A stretch of 33,477 nt of DNA, from positions 1 through 33,477 of the forward strand of contig JABDIV010000042.1 of the NCBI GenBank assembly GCA_013003555.1, written 5' to 3'. The notes below the pieces were generated by a model. That model ran no database searches, had not been told where the DNA came from, and saw only the letters and a program-made list of their open reading frames with translations. This DNA is from Flavobacteriaceae bacterium (GTDB lineage Bacteria > Bacteroidota > Bacteroidia > Flavobacteriales > Flavobacteriaceae). Made by a program: the position numbers and the translations under genes. Below, one piece after another: positions 16,280 to 24,657 of this stretch (positions are counted from its first letter, which is position 1; each line of letters starts with the position of its first letter).

Positions 16280-17056
16280 TTAAAATTGTATTTCGAACTG
16301 ATGCTTCAATCCTTTGAAGGCTTCCAGGTCGGCCCTGAGCGAGCCAACAGCTAGATCGGCCTTTATTCGCAAAGGTATTTTATTTTTATCAGCACTCACC
16401 CAAAGCGTCAAACTTTCTTGTTCCTTAAAAACACGTCCGGCCATAACATAGGGTCTGAACTTTAAGGTTTTTATCTTACCAAATTTAGTGCGAATCATCT
16501 CACTACCAAGAAACTTCAATCTGAAGTTATAATTTTCACTGTCGAAAAACATATTAAGGCTGATTTCATCTCCCACCCTAATCGTTTCGGTATCATAGGT
16601 GTTTCTCAGAAAATAATAGGCCGAAACCATATCATGCACATTGGGCTGTGTGTCTTCAACACTTTTCTTGTTGTGTTTAATATTGTTGATGTGGGCCTTT
16701 TTATTCTTTTGATCGAAGTCGATTTGAATATTTTTTGTGTGTCCGCCCTCATCGATATTGCGAATAAAACGGTACGGCAAACCCGTTTCCTTATCGAAAT
16801 AACTTTCATAGCGATCTTCTACCTTAAAAAACCACTTTATAGCACCTGTTGTCCAGCCATTGCCAACGACATGATGTACTGGTTTTCCATCAATTTGATC
16901 ATTCTTGACTTCCAGGGTTGCATTCCCTGCCTTCATCCATCCACTATAGCTCATGCGAAATTTAAACCACTCGCCGGTATCGAATGCTTTATCGGCCTGG
17001 GCAAAGCTGATCTGGGACAATAGCAAGCCAATGACTATAAGTAGTGTTTTGTTCAT
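16280..17056 (-). CDS. DUF3108 domain secreted protein
   Basis: A 258-residue protein with a signal peptide (MNKTLLIVIGLLLSQISFAQ, then ADKAFDTGEWFKFRMSYSGW). The mature part follows the DUF3108 pattern: an N-terminal strand with F-K-x-S-Y, a middle ..VEDRYESYFDKETGLPYRFIRNIDEGG, then DMVSAYYFLRNT and a late ESLTLWVSADKNKIPLRIKA. The family is periplasmic and of unknown function; a lipocalin-like or LolA/B-like barrel has been suggested for relatives, which I cannot test here. It is the first gene of the operon with tryptophan 2,3-dioxygenase, the M23 lipoprotein and pgi. A well-formed promoter lies about 75 bases upstream. Pairing with an M23 lipoprotein suggests an envelope role rather than one in tryptophan breakdown. 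Confidence 0.88.
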   Translation of the reverse strand: MNKTLLIVIGLLLSQISFAQADKAFDTGEWFKFRMSYSGWMKAGNATLEVKNDQIDGKPVHHVVGNGWTTGAIKWFFKVEDRYESYFDKETGLPYRFIRNIDEGGHTKNIQIDFDQKNKKAHINNIKHNKKSVEDTQPNVHDMVSAYYFLRNTYDTETIRVGDEISLNMFFDSENYNFRLKFLGSEMIRTKFGKIKTLKFRPYVMAGRVFKEQESLTLWVSADKNKIPLRIKADLAVGSLRADLEAFKGLKHQFEIQF

Positions 17057-17131
17057 TATCTAAACTGTTGTATTGTAACTTATTAGGGCTACAATTATTG
17101 TTTCTATCCCAATATTTTACAATTACCATTC

Positions 17132-17164
17132 CAAAAGTAACCAAAGAAAAAAACTCTATCAAAA
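17132..17164 (-). promoter_or_regulatory. Promoter of the DUF3108-TDO-M23-pgi operon
   Basis: On the minus strand a TTTTG (-33, 17160-17164) is followed after 20 bases by TACTTTTG (-7, 17132-17139). Both boxes and the spacing match the Bacteroidota consensus TTG-N17-23-TAnnTTTG. The predicted start of transcription is near 17125, leaving a leader of about 70 bases. The -33 box overlaps the terminator hairpin of the hppD operon. Confidence 0.6.
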
Positions 17165-17180
17165 CTTGTGATAGAGTTTT
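17147..17180 (-). terminator. Terminator after hmgA-hppD
   Basis: A perfect 10-bp stem (AAACTCTATC at 17151-17160, GATAGAGTTT at 17170-17179) with a 9-base loop, flanked on the left by more A. Read on the minus strand it follows the hppD stop at 17206 and ends in a long T run. Confidence 0.87.
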
Positions 17181-17205
17181 TGGATTATCCTATATTAAAA
17201 ATTTG

Positions 17206-18366
17206 TTAAAGGGTTCCGCGATTTGCCTGTTCGCGTTCAATGGCTTCGAATAATGCTTTAAAATTTCCAGCACCAAAACCCCTTGCACCCATACGTTGAA
17301 TAATCTCATAAAATAAGGTAGGACGATCTTCCACAGGTTTGGTAAATATTTGAAGCAGGTATCCCTCCTCATCAGCATCGACCAAAATGGATAATTGCTG
17401 AAGATCATTTAAATCCTCTTTTAAAAGGTGTTTATGAGCACCCAATCGTTTTGGAATTTCATCGTAATATGCCTGGGGCGGTGGTGGAAGAAATTCAACG
17501 CCTCTTGCCCTCAGTTGCTTAATTGTTTCAATGATATCGTCGGTAGCTAACGCAAGGTGTTGTACCCCCGGGCCTTCATAAAAATCGAGGTATTCTTCGA
17601 TCTGGGATTTTTTAGCCCCTTCGGCAGGTTCATTTATCGGGAATTTTACACGCCCATTGCCATTGCTCATAACCTTGCTCATCAGGGCTGAATATTCGGT
17701 ATGGATCTGTTTATCATCAAAGGACAGGAAATTCTCAAAGCCCATGATATCTTCATACCATTTCACCCAGGTGTCCATTTCACCCCAACCGACATTGCCA
17801 ACCATATGGTCGATATACTTTAGCCCTGTTGGTTTAGGATTATAATCGGATTGCCAGGAAACAAACCCGGGTAAAAAGACGCCTTTATAGTTCTTTCTCT
17901 CAACAAAAATATGAACGGTATCTCCATAGGTTCGAATTCCCGATCGAACCACTTCACCAAACTCATCTTTTTCAACAGTCGGAGACATATAAGGCGTGGC
18001 ACCTCGTTTAAGAGTTTCGTCGTAAGCACTTCTGGCATCATCAACCCATAAGGCAATTACTTTTACACCATCGCCGTGTTTTACGATATGTTCATTTATT
18101 GCTGACTCACTATTCAGTGGTGAGCTGAGGACCAATTTAATCTTGTCCTGCTTCAACACATAGCTCACAGTATCTCTTGAACCGGTTTCAAGACCTTTAT
18201 ATGCATACGATTGAAATCCGAATGCCGTCTTATAATAATGGGCCGCTTGTTTGGCATTGCCCACATAAAACTCAACATAATCTGTCCCTAACAAGGGCAG
18301 AAAATCCTGAGCGCCCTCGAATATTTTTTCGAGACCATAGTCAACTGATTTTAATTCTTTGCTCAT
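17206..18366 (-). CDS. hppD: 4-hydroxyphenylpyruvate dioxygenase
   Basis: A 386-residue non-heme Fe(II) enzyme of the cytoplasm that converts 4-hydroxyphenylpyruvate to homogentisate in tyrosine degradation. It has the two vicinal-oxygen-chelate halves: an N-terminal one (GTDYVEFYVGNAKQAAHYY.., about 28-155) and a catalytic C-terminal one (about 183-360). The three iron ligands can be placed: His187 in YIDHMVGNV, His270 in GVQHLALATDD and Glu354 in LFYEIIQR. The C-terminal gate region RGFGAGNFKALFEAIEREQ is intact. Length and motifs are normal. It starts 6 bases after the hmgA stop, so hmgA-hppD form one transcript, ended by a terminator at 17147-17180. Confidence 0.97.
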   Translation of the reverse strand: MSKELKSVDYGLEKIFEGAQDFLPLLGTDYVEFYVGNAKQAAHYYKTAFGFQSYAYKGLETGSRDTVSYVLKQDKIKLVLSSPLNSESAINEHIVKHGDGVKVIALWVDDARSAYDETLKRGATPYMSPTVEKDEFGEVVRSGIRTYGDTVHIFVERKNYKGVFLPGFVSWQSDYNPKPTGLKYIDHMVGNVGWGEMDTWVKWYEDIMGFENFLSFDDKQIHTEYSALMSKVMSNGNGRVKFPINEPAEGAKKSQIEEYLDFYEGPGVQHLALATDDIIETIKQLRARGVEFLPPPPQAYYDEIPKRLGAHKHLLKEDLNDLQQLSILVDADEEGYLLQIFTKPVEDRPTLFYEIIQRMGARGFGAGNFKALFEAIEREQANRGTL

Positions 18367-18372
18367 AATATT

Positions 18373-19533
18373 TTATTTTTCCAGCCAGGATTTAAAATAA
18401 TCGTTGTCTGCTATTTTTATTGCTTCTTCTGTAATTTCAAGGGGTTTAAAGGTATCAACCATTACGGCGAGTTCTTCGGTTTCGGTTTTACCGATACTTC
18501 GTTCCATAGCTCCCGGATGCGGGCCGTGCGGAATACCGGCAGGATGTAAAGAAATATGGCCGGGTTCAATATCATTTCGACTCATAAAGTCTCCATCTAC
18601 ATAATACAATACCTCATCACTATCGATATTGCTATGATTATACGGTGCTGGTATGGCCTTAGGATGATAATCATATAAGCGTGGTACAAAACTACAAACC
18701 ACGAATGCATCGGTTTCGAATGTCTGATGTACCGGTGGTGGCTGATGGATTCGACCTGTTATCGGCTCAAAGTCATGAATTGAAAAGGCATATGGATAAT
18801 TAAACCCATCATAGCCAACCACATTAAAAGGATGTGTGGCATAAGTCATATCGATAAGTTCATTCCCCTTTTTAATTTTTATTAGAAAATCACCTTTTTC
18901 ATCATGAGTTTCCAACTCCTCAGGTTGCCTGATATCACGCTCACAAAAGGGCGAATGTTCAAGAAGCTGACCAAACCAATTCCTATAGCGTTTAGGTGTG
19001 TAGATGGGTCTGTTCGATTCTACAATGAATAACCTGTTGTCGGAAGAATCGAAATCGATCTTGTAAATGGTTCCTCTTGGGATAAGCAGGTAATCCCCGT
19101 ACTTAAAGTCCAGATTTCCAAATTGAGTTCTAAGCTTGCCACTCCCCTTATGTATAAACAGGAGTTCATCAGCATCTGTATTCTTATAGAAATAGCTGGT
19201 ATTTCTACCCTGAGGGGCCGCTAAGGCGATATGACAGTCGCTGTTGGTAAGTATAATTTTACGGCTTTGTAAGAAATCGGTTTCCGGCTTGATCTGAAAA
19301 CCGCGCAATCGATAGGATTGTATGTTATTTTTCCTATGGATTTTGGGGCTCAAATCAAGACGATCTCCGATGGCTTTCACCTGTGTTGGACGGTGTACAT
19401 GATACATGTTGGAAGACATCCCATCAAACCCTATGGTTCCGAACAACTGCTCATAGTAAAATGATCCGTCAGATTTTTTAAATTGGGTATGACGCTTGGG
19501 TGGTATTTTCCCTAATTTATGATAAAAAGGCAT
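18373..19533 (-). CDS. hmgA: Homogentisate 1,2-dioxygenase
   Basis: A 386-residue cytoplasmic Fe(II) enzyme that opens the ring of homogentisate to maleylacetoacetate, the step after HppD. The start MPFYHKLGKIPPKRHTQF is typical of the shorter bacterial form of the family. Probable iron ligands are His300 and Glu307 in YNHSNIDSDEVLYYVDGDF and His336 in the GIPHGPHPG loop; the His-to-Glu spacing is one residue longer than in the human enzyme. Other conserved stretches are PFNVVGYDG and HQTFETDAFVVCSFVPR. It is the first gene of the two-gene tyrosine-degradation operon. The following enzymes (maleylacetoacetate isomerase, fumarylacetoacetase) are not in the window. A moderately matching promoter lies in the upstream gap. 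Confidence 0.95.
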   Translation of the reverse strand: MPFYHKLGKIPPKRHTQFKKSDGSFYYEQLFGTIGFDGMSSNMYHVHRPTQVKAIGDRLDLSPKIHRKNNIQSYRLRGFQIKPETDFLQSRKIILTNSDCHIALAAPQGRNTSYFYKNTDADELLFIHKGSGKLRTQFGNLDFKYGDYLLIPRGTIYKIDFDSSDNRLFIVESNRPIYTPKRYRNWFGQLLEHSPFCERDIRQPEELETHDEKGDFLIKIKKGNELIDMTYATHPFNVVGYDGFNYPYAFSIHDFEPITGRIHQPPPVHQTFETDAFVVCSFVPRLYDYHPKAIPAPYNHSNIDSDEVLYYVDGDFMSRNDIEPGHISLHPAGIPHGPHPGAMERSIGKTETEELAVMVDTFKPLEITEEAIKIADNDYFKSWLEK

Positions 19534-19653
19534 AGTGTTTTTTTTGAATTGAACTTTATTTTAAGGACAAAATAAAGCTAGCTCATTCAGGATTTCTCTT
19601 GATAAGAAAATGTAAGGCAATGAGTAAATCTGTCCAATAAACATCCATATATA

Positions 19654-19686
19654 CAAATATCGTAAAAAATTGGATGTCTTTGACAA
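19654..19686 (-). promoter_or_regulatory. Candidate promoter of hmgA-hppD
   Basis: On the minus strand TTG (19684-19686) is followed after 22 bases by GATATTTG (19654-19661), one base away from the TAnnTTTG -7 consensus. This would give a leader of roughly 110 bases. The -33 box touches the stop codon region of the patatin gene. The rest of the gap (19534-19653) is AT-rich with no clear hairpin. Confidence 0.35.
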
Positions 19687-21903
19687 TCAAAACCAAAAGC
19701 CAAGGTTAAAAAACCATATATCGTCATTTGTTTCAGGCGACCAGGAATATCGCACTTGTAATGGTCCTATGATCGATTCCATACCATAGCCAATTGCATA
19801 GCCGCTAAAGTCGGGAGCGGTTATCCATTCACCGCCTTCAAAGATGTCTTCTCCAGCATTTGAATAATTTGCTGAAAATAAAATGTGATGGTTCTTTATC
19901 CATTGATAATCCAATTCAACATTCCCTTTAACAAAACTATTCCCCGTGATTGAAATGAAATCGTAGCCAAAAAATGGAACGAAATTATTGATCAACTCAT
20001 TGCCGAATCCGCCAAGTGCAAAATTCAGTGAGTTATTCGAGTCCTCTCCTATTTTGAAACCCCCTGAAGAACCCAGTCGGACGGCCAAATTGTTAAATAA
20101 CGAAAAGGCATAACCTATATCGGCTTTAGCGATTGAAAACGGAGAGAAATTATTATTAAAGTCAGAAGATGATAAAAACCAATGAAAGTCACCGTCAAAG
20201 AGAAATCCCTTATTCGGAAAGTATTTATTATCGAATGTGTCAAATTTCAACTGCCCGTAGGCGCTAATGAAATCTGAATTTTCAAAGGTGGTCTCCTTTT
20301 CTTGTTCTTCAACAAATGTTTCTGACACTATTTTCAGGTGTTTATGTTCAAAGCCAATCGATAATGCAAAATCACGCCTGAAAAGTGTTTGGATAAAAAA
20401 CTGACTCGTGAAATCACTTAGTTCTATGTCGATTTTATTTAAACCCGACTGTTCGATTTCTTCAGGGTCAAGTATTAAGCTGGCATTGATGTTCTTATGG
20501 AACCCATTATACCGGGTTCGCAGCCCAATACTCCAGTAAAAACCTTTATCCAAAAAATAATCGAATTCGTATCTGACATTGTCGCCAAGAATGAAATCGA
20601 ACGACATCACATCATTATTGAAGAATGTCCGTTTTTTCGTGAAATTAATAAGTGCCGCACTCTTGTATAAATCGTCATAGTGCACGGCAAATTTTAAAAA
20701 TGTTGAATTCTCACTTTGCCTCAAGTGCGTATTGAGATTAAACCCATCTCCATCCGGTTCGAAGTCATAAAGGACGCTACTGAAATTATCGGTTGCTACA
20801 AGGTTATTTACCCCCTTCTGAAATTGTTTGTAACTAACGGTCTCATTTGTCCTTAATTTCAGCTTCCCCAGAACATATGACCGCGGATAATTGGCCTCTT
20901 CATTTACATAAATGTTTTTTATCGGAATACTATCGGTTATAGGTACCGGCTTTTGATCACGCATATAGGGTTGTCGGCTGTTTTTCAGATTCACGAGATC
21001 GCTGATCTTCTGTTGTGCAGCTCGCCGGCCATTGTTGATGATCTTTGAGCCTTCACTAAAGGAGATCACCGTAAAACCCTTAATATCGGGCTTAATGTAG
21101 ATGTCGGTTTTTTTCGATTTGATTTCCATCGCCTGCTTGGTCCTGATTTTATTAATCTGCAATAATATTTCGGGAGCCGACCGAAGATCTTCTTTATCGG
21201 CAAGATCGTCCTGCACATCAACCCCAACAATAACATCCATTCCCTTTGCTATTAACTCGTCAACAGGATAATTATTTACGACGCCACCATCTATCAGAAT
21301 TTTATCATCGATTATAATTGGCTGAAACAGAGATGGGAAAGCACCACTGGCTTCAATAGCTTGAGGTAAACTGCCGCTTTCCAGCACAACGGCTTCTCCC
21401 GTTTCTATATTGGTCGCAATACAAAAAAACGGAATCGGCAATTGGTCAAACCGCTCAATCTGGCTCACATGCAAGGTCAACCTTGAGAGCAAGTTAAAGA
21501 CATTTTGCCCTCTTGAAATGGCCGAAGGTAACTGAATTTTGAAATTGTCAAAGGGAACAGAAATGGCATACCGCTCATCGTTCTGACGTTCAAAGAATGA
21601 CTTTGAGGCTCTCGGAATTTCATCACCGATAAGTTTGTCAAAATCGGTGCTTTTGAAAATCGAATCCAGTTGTATCCCCGAATATCCTGATGCATATAAT
21701 GCCCCGACTACCGCGCCCATACTTGTTCCTGCAACATAATCGATCTTTAAACCAAGACTATCGATCACTTTGAGCACACCAATATGTGCCAAACCCTTTG
21801 CGCCACCACCACTCAAAACAAGGCCAACTTTAGGATCATCGTTCTGTTGGGCCGCAACAGCGGTCATTGAAAAAATTAACAGTATGGAAAGAATTCGTTT
21901 CAT
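19687..21903 (-). CDS. Patatin-like phospholipase fused to an outer-membrane barrel (PlpD-like, type Vd)
   Basis: A 738-residue protein from the ATG at 21903; a TTG just upstream is the codon after the uvrC stop and is not a credible start. A signal peptide (1-18, ending VAA) leads into a patatin lipase domain (about 24-225). It shows the oxyanion motif SGGGAKGLAHIG, the nucleophile GTSMG (Ser61) and the DGG motif with catalytic Asp205. A POTRA-like segment (about 315-385) and a 16-strand-type BamA-like barrel (about 395-738) follow, ending in an aromatic (FFNLGFWF). In Pseudomonas PlpD this order makes an autotransporter that displays phospholipase A1 activity. Here the lipase may act on outer-membrane or host phospholipids. 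It follows uvrC with no gap, so it is co-transcribed, but a functional link to DNA repair is not expected. Confidence 0.92.
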   Translation of the reverse strand: MKRILSILLIFSMTAVAAQQNDDPKVGLVLSGGGAKGLAHIGVLKVIDSLGLKIDYVAGTSMGAVVGALYASGYSGIQLDSIFKSTDFDKLIGDEIPRASKSFFERQNDERYAISVPFDNFKIQLPSAISRGQNVFNLLSRLTLHVSQIERFDQLPIPFFCIATNIETGEAVVLESGSLPQAIEASGAFPSLFQPIIIDDKILIDGGVVNNYPVDELIAKGMDVIVGVDVQDDLADKEDLRSAPEILLQINKIRTKQAMEIKSKKTDIYIKPDIKGFTVISFSEGSKIINNGRRAAQQKISDLVNLKNSRQPYMRDQKPVPITDSIPIKNIYVNEEANYPRSYVLGKLKLRTNETVSYKQFQKGVNNLVATDNFSSVLYDFEPDGDGFNLNTHLRQSENSTFLKFAVHYDDLYKSAALINFTKKRTFFNNDVMSFDFILGDNVRYEFDYFLDKGFYWSIGLRTRYNGFHKNINASLILDPEEIEQSGLNKIDIELSDFTSQFFIQTLFRRDFALSIGFEHKHLKIVSETFVEEQEKETTFENSDFISAYGQLKFDTFDNKYFPNKGFLFDGDFHWFLSSSDFNNNFSPFSIAKADIGYAFSLFNNLAVRLGSSGGFKIGEDSNNSLNFALGGFGNELINNFVPFFGYDFISITGNSFVKGNVELDYQWIKNHHILFSANYSNAGEDIFEGGEWITAPDFSGYAIGYGMESIIGPLQVRYSWSPETNDDIWFFNLGFWF

Positions 21904-21906
21904 CAA

Positions 21907-23700
21907 CTAATTTTTGTGATAATAGCTATAAATTTTTTGTGCTTTGGAAATTCCAATTACTTCCTCGAGCTCATCGATCTTGGCATATGAAACGCGTTGA
22001 GCCGATTTAAAGTGTTTCAACAATTCAACCACTGTTTTTTCACCAATTCCCGGTATAGTTTCAAGTTCAGTATTCAAAGCACTTTTACTTCTTTTATTGC
22101 GGTGATGTTCTATACCAAACCGATGCGCTTCATTTCTCAATTGCTGAATGATCTTTAAGGTCTCGCTCTTTTTATCGAGATAAAGAGGAATGGGGTCATC
22201 CGGATAATATAATTCTTCAAGCCGTTTTGCAATACCAATGATCGCGATTTTTCCTCTCAAATCCAATTTTTCCAAACTCTTAAGCGCTGAAGATAATTGG
22301 CCCTTACCACCATCGATTATTATAAGTTGTGGGAGATCCTGTTCTTCATTTAACAATCGTTTATACCTGCGGTAAACGACCTCTTCCATGGAGGAATAAT
22401 CATCGGGGCCTTCTACCGTTTTAATGTTGAAGTGCCGATAATCCTTTTTACTGGGTTTACCATCCTTAAAAACAACACAGGCAGCTACAGGATTTGTTCC
22501 CTGTATATTCGAGTTATCAAAGCATTCAATATGTCTCGGCTCATTTTGCAAACGAAGATCGGCTTTCATTTGGGCCATTATTCGATTGACATGCCTGTCA
22601 GGATCGACTATCTTGATCTGTTTTAACTGTTCAAGACGATAATACTTGGCATTGCGTTCAGAGAGGTCTAATATGCGTTTTTTATCACCAAGCTTCGGCA
22701 CTGTAACCTTAATTTCATCACCAGCTTTTACTTTAATGGGCACATAGATCTCTTTTGAATTGGACTGGAAGCGTTGTCTTATTTCCGTTATCGCCAGTTC
22801 GAGTAATTGCTTGTCGCTTTCCTGTAACTTCTTCTTTAACTCCATGGTATGCGATCGGATGATCGACCCGAATGAAAGCTGTAAAAAATTAACATAGGCC
22901 GCCGATTCATCACTGATAATTGAAAAAACATCAACATTACTGATCTTGGGATTCACTATGGTTGACTTGGCCTGGTAGTTTTGCAACACATCGATCTTCT
23001 CCTTGATTTTTTGAGCCTCCTCATATTCCATATTGGCTGCCAGGGTTCTCATCTGCTCCTTAAATCGAATCAATGATTCTTTAAAATTACCCTTAACGAT
23101 TTCTCGAATTGCCTTGATGTTCTCGCTATATTCGGCTTCGGTTTCATAACCTTCACAGGCCCCTTTACAATTTCCGAGGTGATATTCTAAACAAACTTTA
23201 TACTTGCCAGCCTTGATCTTATCAGGCGCGAGGTCGTAGTTACAATTTCTTAATGGGTAGAGCCCGCGAATCAGGTCCAGTAATGTATGAACGGTTCTGC
23301 CACTTGTATACGGGCCAAAATATTCACTGCCATCTTTTATAAGATTCCTGGTTTGAAATACCCTTGGAAATCGTTCCTTCTTGATACAGATCCAGGGATA
23401 GGACTTGTCATCTTTAAGAAGCACATTATAACGCGGCTGGTATTTTTTAATCAGGTTATTTTCCAGTAAAAGGGCATCTGTTTCGGTAGCCACAACAATA
23501 TGTTTGACTTTGATTATCTTTTTAACCATTACCCGTGTTTTTCCATAGTCGTGTTTCTTATTAAAATAAGAGCTGACACGCTTCTTAAGGTTCTTTGCCT
23601 TACCGACGTAAATTATGGAATCCTCCTCGTTGAGAAATTGATATACACCTGGCGATTGAGGAAGGGTTTTTAACTGTATGTCAATGGGGTTATCGCTCAT
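21907..23700 (-). CDS. uvrC: Excinuclease ABC subunit C
   Basis: A 597-residue protein that makes the two incisions in nucleotide excision repair with UvrB on damaged DNA. The N-terminal GIY-YIG nuclease domain is clear (GVYQF at 18-22, IIYVGKAKNLKKRV at 29-42, for the 3' cut). A UvrB-binding UVR motif follows at about 205-240. The RNase H-like domain contains ECFDNSNIQGTNPVAACVVF and later IIIDGGKGQLSSA, which hold acidic residues for the 5' cut. Tandem helix-hairpin-helix motifs close the protein (ETIPGIGEKTVVELLKHF). Length is normal. It is the first gene of a pair with the patatin gene and is divergent from rimK, 82 bases away. A -7 box sits just 5 bases upstream of its ATG, which suggests a leaderless or near-leaderless message. 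Confidence 0.97.
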   Translation of the reverse strand: MSDNPIDIQLKTLPQSPGVYQFLNEEDSIIYVGKAKNLKKRVSSYFNKKHDYGKTRVMVKKIIKVKHIVVATETDALLLENNLIKKYQPRYNVLLKDDKSYPWICIKKERFPRVFQTRNLIKDGSEYFGPYTSGRTVHTLLDLIRGLYPLRNCNYDLAPDKIKAGKYKVCLEYHLGNCKGACEGYETEAEYSENIKAIREIVKGNFKESLIRFKEQMRTLAANMEYEEAQKIKEKIDVLQNYQAKSTIVNPKISNVDVFSIISDESAAYVNFLQLSFGSIIRSHTMELKKKLQESDKQLLELAITEIRQRFQSNSKEIYVPIKVKAGDEIKVTVPKLGDKKRILDLSERNAKYYRLEQLKQIKIVDPDRHVNRIMAQMKADLRLQNEPRHIECFDNSNIQGTNPVAACVVFKDGKPSKKDYRHFNIKTVEGPDDYSSMEEVVYRRYKRLLNEEQDLPQLIIIDGGKGQLSSALKSLEKLDLRGKIAIIGIAKRLEELYYPDDPIPLYLDKKSETLKIIQQLRNEAHRFGIEHHRNKRSKSALNTELETIPGIGEKTVVELLKHFKSAQRVSYAKIDELEEVIGISKAQKIYSYYHKN

Positions 23701-23705
23701 TAATT

Positions 23706-23713
23706 CAAAGGTA
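23706..23713 (-). promoter_or_regulatory. Possible -7 box for uvrC (near-leaderless)
   Basis: On the minus strand this reads TACCTTTG, an exact TAnnTTTG match, ending 5 bases before the uvrC ATG. No TTG lies at the -33 distance. If real, transcription would begin at or within a base or two of the start codon. Confidence 0.35.
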
Positions 23714-23762
23714 TATTAAATCAGGTATTATAAAAAATAGATATTGTTTTTAGTATATTGCG

Positions 23763-23776
23763 TCTGACAAGTCAGA
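23763..23776. promoter_or_regulatory. Perfect 14-base inverted repeat just upstream of rimK
   Basis: TCTGAC-AA-GTCAGA is a perfect dyad with 6-bp arms, 6 bases before the rimK ATG in the uvrC-rimK intergenic region. It could be an operator or a small RNA hairpin that affects rimK translation. Chance occurrence cannot be excluded. Confidence 0.35.
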
Positions 23777-23782
23777 TTGAAT

Positions 23783-24655
23783 ATGAATATTGTCATTTTA
23801 TCCCGCAACTCCAATTTGTATTCCACGAGACGTTTGATCGAGGAAGGTGAAAACCGGAATCACGATATCGAAGTCATCGACCCACTTAAATGCGACCTCA
23901 TCATAGAGCGAGAAAAGCCAGCCATTTATTATAAAGACCGATTATTGGATTATGTAGATGCTGTCATTCCCCGCATTGGCGCGTCGGTAACTTTTTTTGG
24001 TTGTGCAGTGGTTCGTCAGTTTGAAATGATGAATGTATTTACGACGGTAACATCCGATGCCATCCTGCGGTCAAGAGATAAACTCAGAAGTTTTCAACGC
24101 TTGTCAAAAGCCGGGATTGGCATGCCCAAAACCGTTTTTACAAATTATTCACGAGATGTCGTAGAGGTCATTGAACGTGTTGGCGGTACGCCGGTTATAA
24201 TAAAACTGCTTGAGGGAACACAGGGTCTTGGGGTTGTACTTGCGGAAACAAAAAATGCAGCCGAGTCGGTGTTGGAAGCCTTTAATGGCCTACAGGCGAG
24301 AGCGCTGGTACAGGAATATATCGCCGAAGCCAAGGGCAGTGACTTAAGGGCATTAATAGTTGACGGACAAGTGGTGGGTGCCATGAAACGAAAGGGGCGG
24401 GAAGGTGAATTCCGGTCGAATTTACATCGCGGCGGATCAGCAGAATACATCCGGCTCAGTGAACCGGAGTTAAAACTCGCTATCAAAGCATCCAGAGCGT
24501 TAAAATTACCCGTATGTGGCGTTGATATGTTACAATCCGATCGCGGACCACTGCTTATGGAAGTGAATTCAACACCCGGGCTTGAAGGTATAGAATCGAT
24601 AACAAAAAAGAATATCGCAAAAGCTATCATTACTTTTATTGAGCGAAACCGCTAA
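23783..24655 (+). CDS. rimK: RimK family alpha-L-glutamate ligase (ATP-grasp)
   Basis: From the ATG at 23783 the protein has 290 residues and begins [22 protein letters not shown], aligning with the start of E. coli RimK; an in-frame TTG six bases upstream is rejected. A pre-ATP-grasp domain (about 1-95) is followed by the ATP-grasp fold. Visible there are [21 protein letters not shown] (nucleotide loop), [20 protein letters not shown] and [15 protein letters not shown] (metal-binding Glu and Asn). E. coli RimK adds glutamates to the C-terminus of ribosomal protein S6 and can make poly-alpha-glutamate. The acceptor here is unknown. The next gene starts 2 bases after its stop and encodes an AstE/AspA-type deacylase, so the pair is probably translated together. 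Confidence 0.93.
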   Translation: MNIVILSRNSNLYSTRRLIEEGENRNHDIEVIDPLKCDLIIEREKPAIYYKDRLLDYVDAVIPRIGASVTFFGCAVVRQFEMMNVFTTVTSDAILRSRDKLRSFQRLSKAGIGMPKTVFTNYSRDVVEVIERVGGTPVIIKLLEGTQGLGVVLAETKNAAESVLEAFNGLQARALVQEYIAEAKGSDLRALIVDGQVVGAMKRKGREGEFRSNLHRGGSAEYIRLSEPELKLAIKASRALKLPVCGVDMLQSDRGPLLMEVNSTPGLEGIESITKKNIAKAIITFIERNR

Positions 24656-24657
24656 AC

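Noticed and set aside
24145..24630. Minus-strand frame of 161 codons opposite rimK
   Set aside because: Fully covered by the well-supported rimK gene; its Ser/Pro/Thr-rich composition is what an antisense reading gives.
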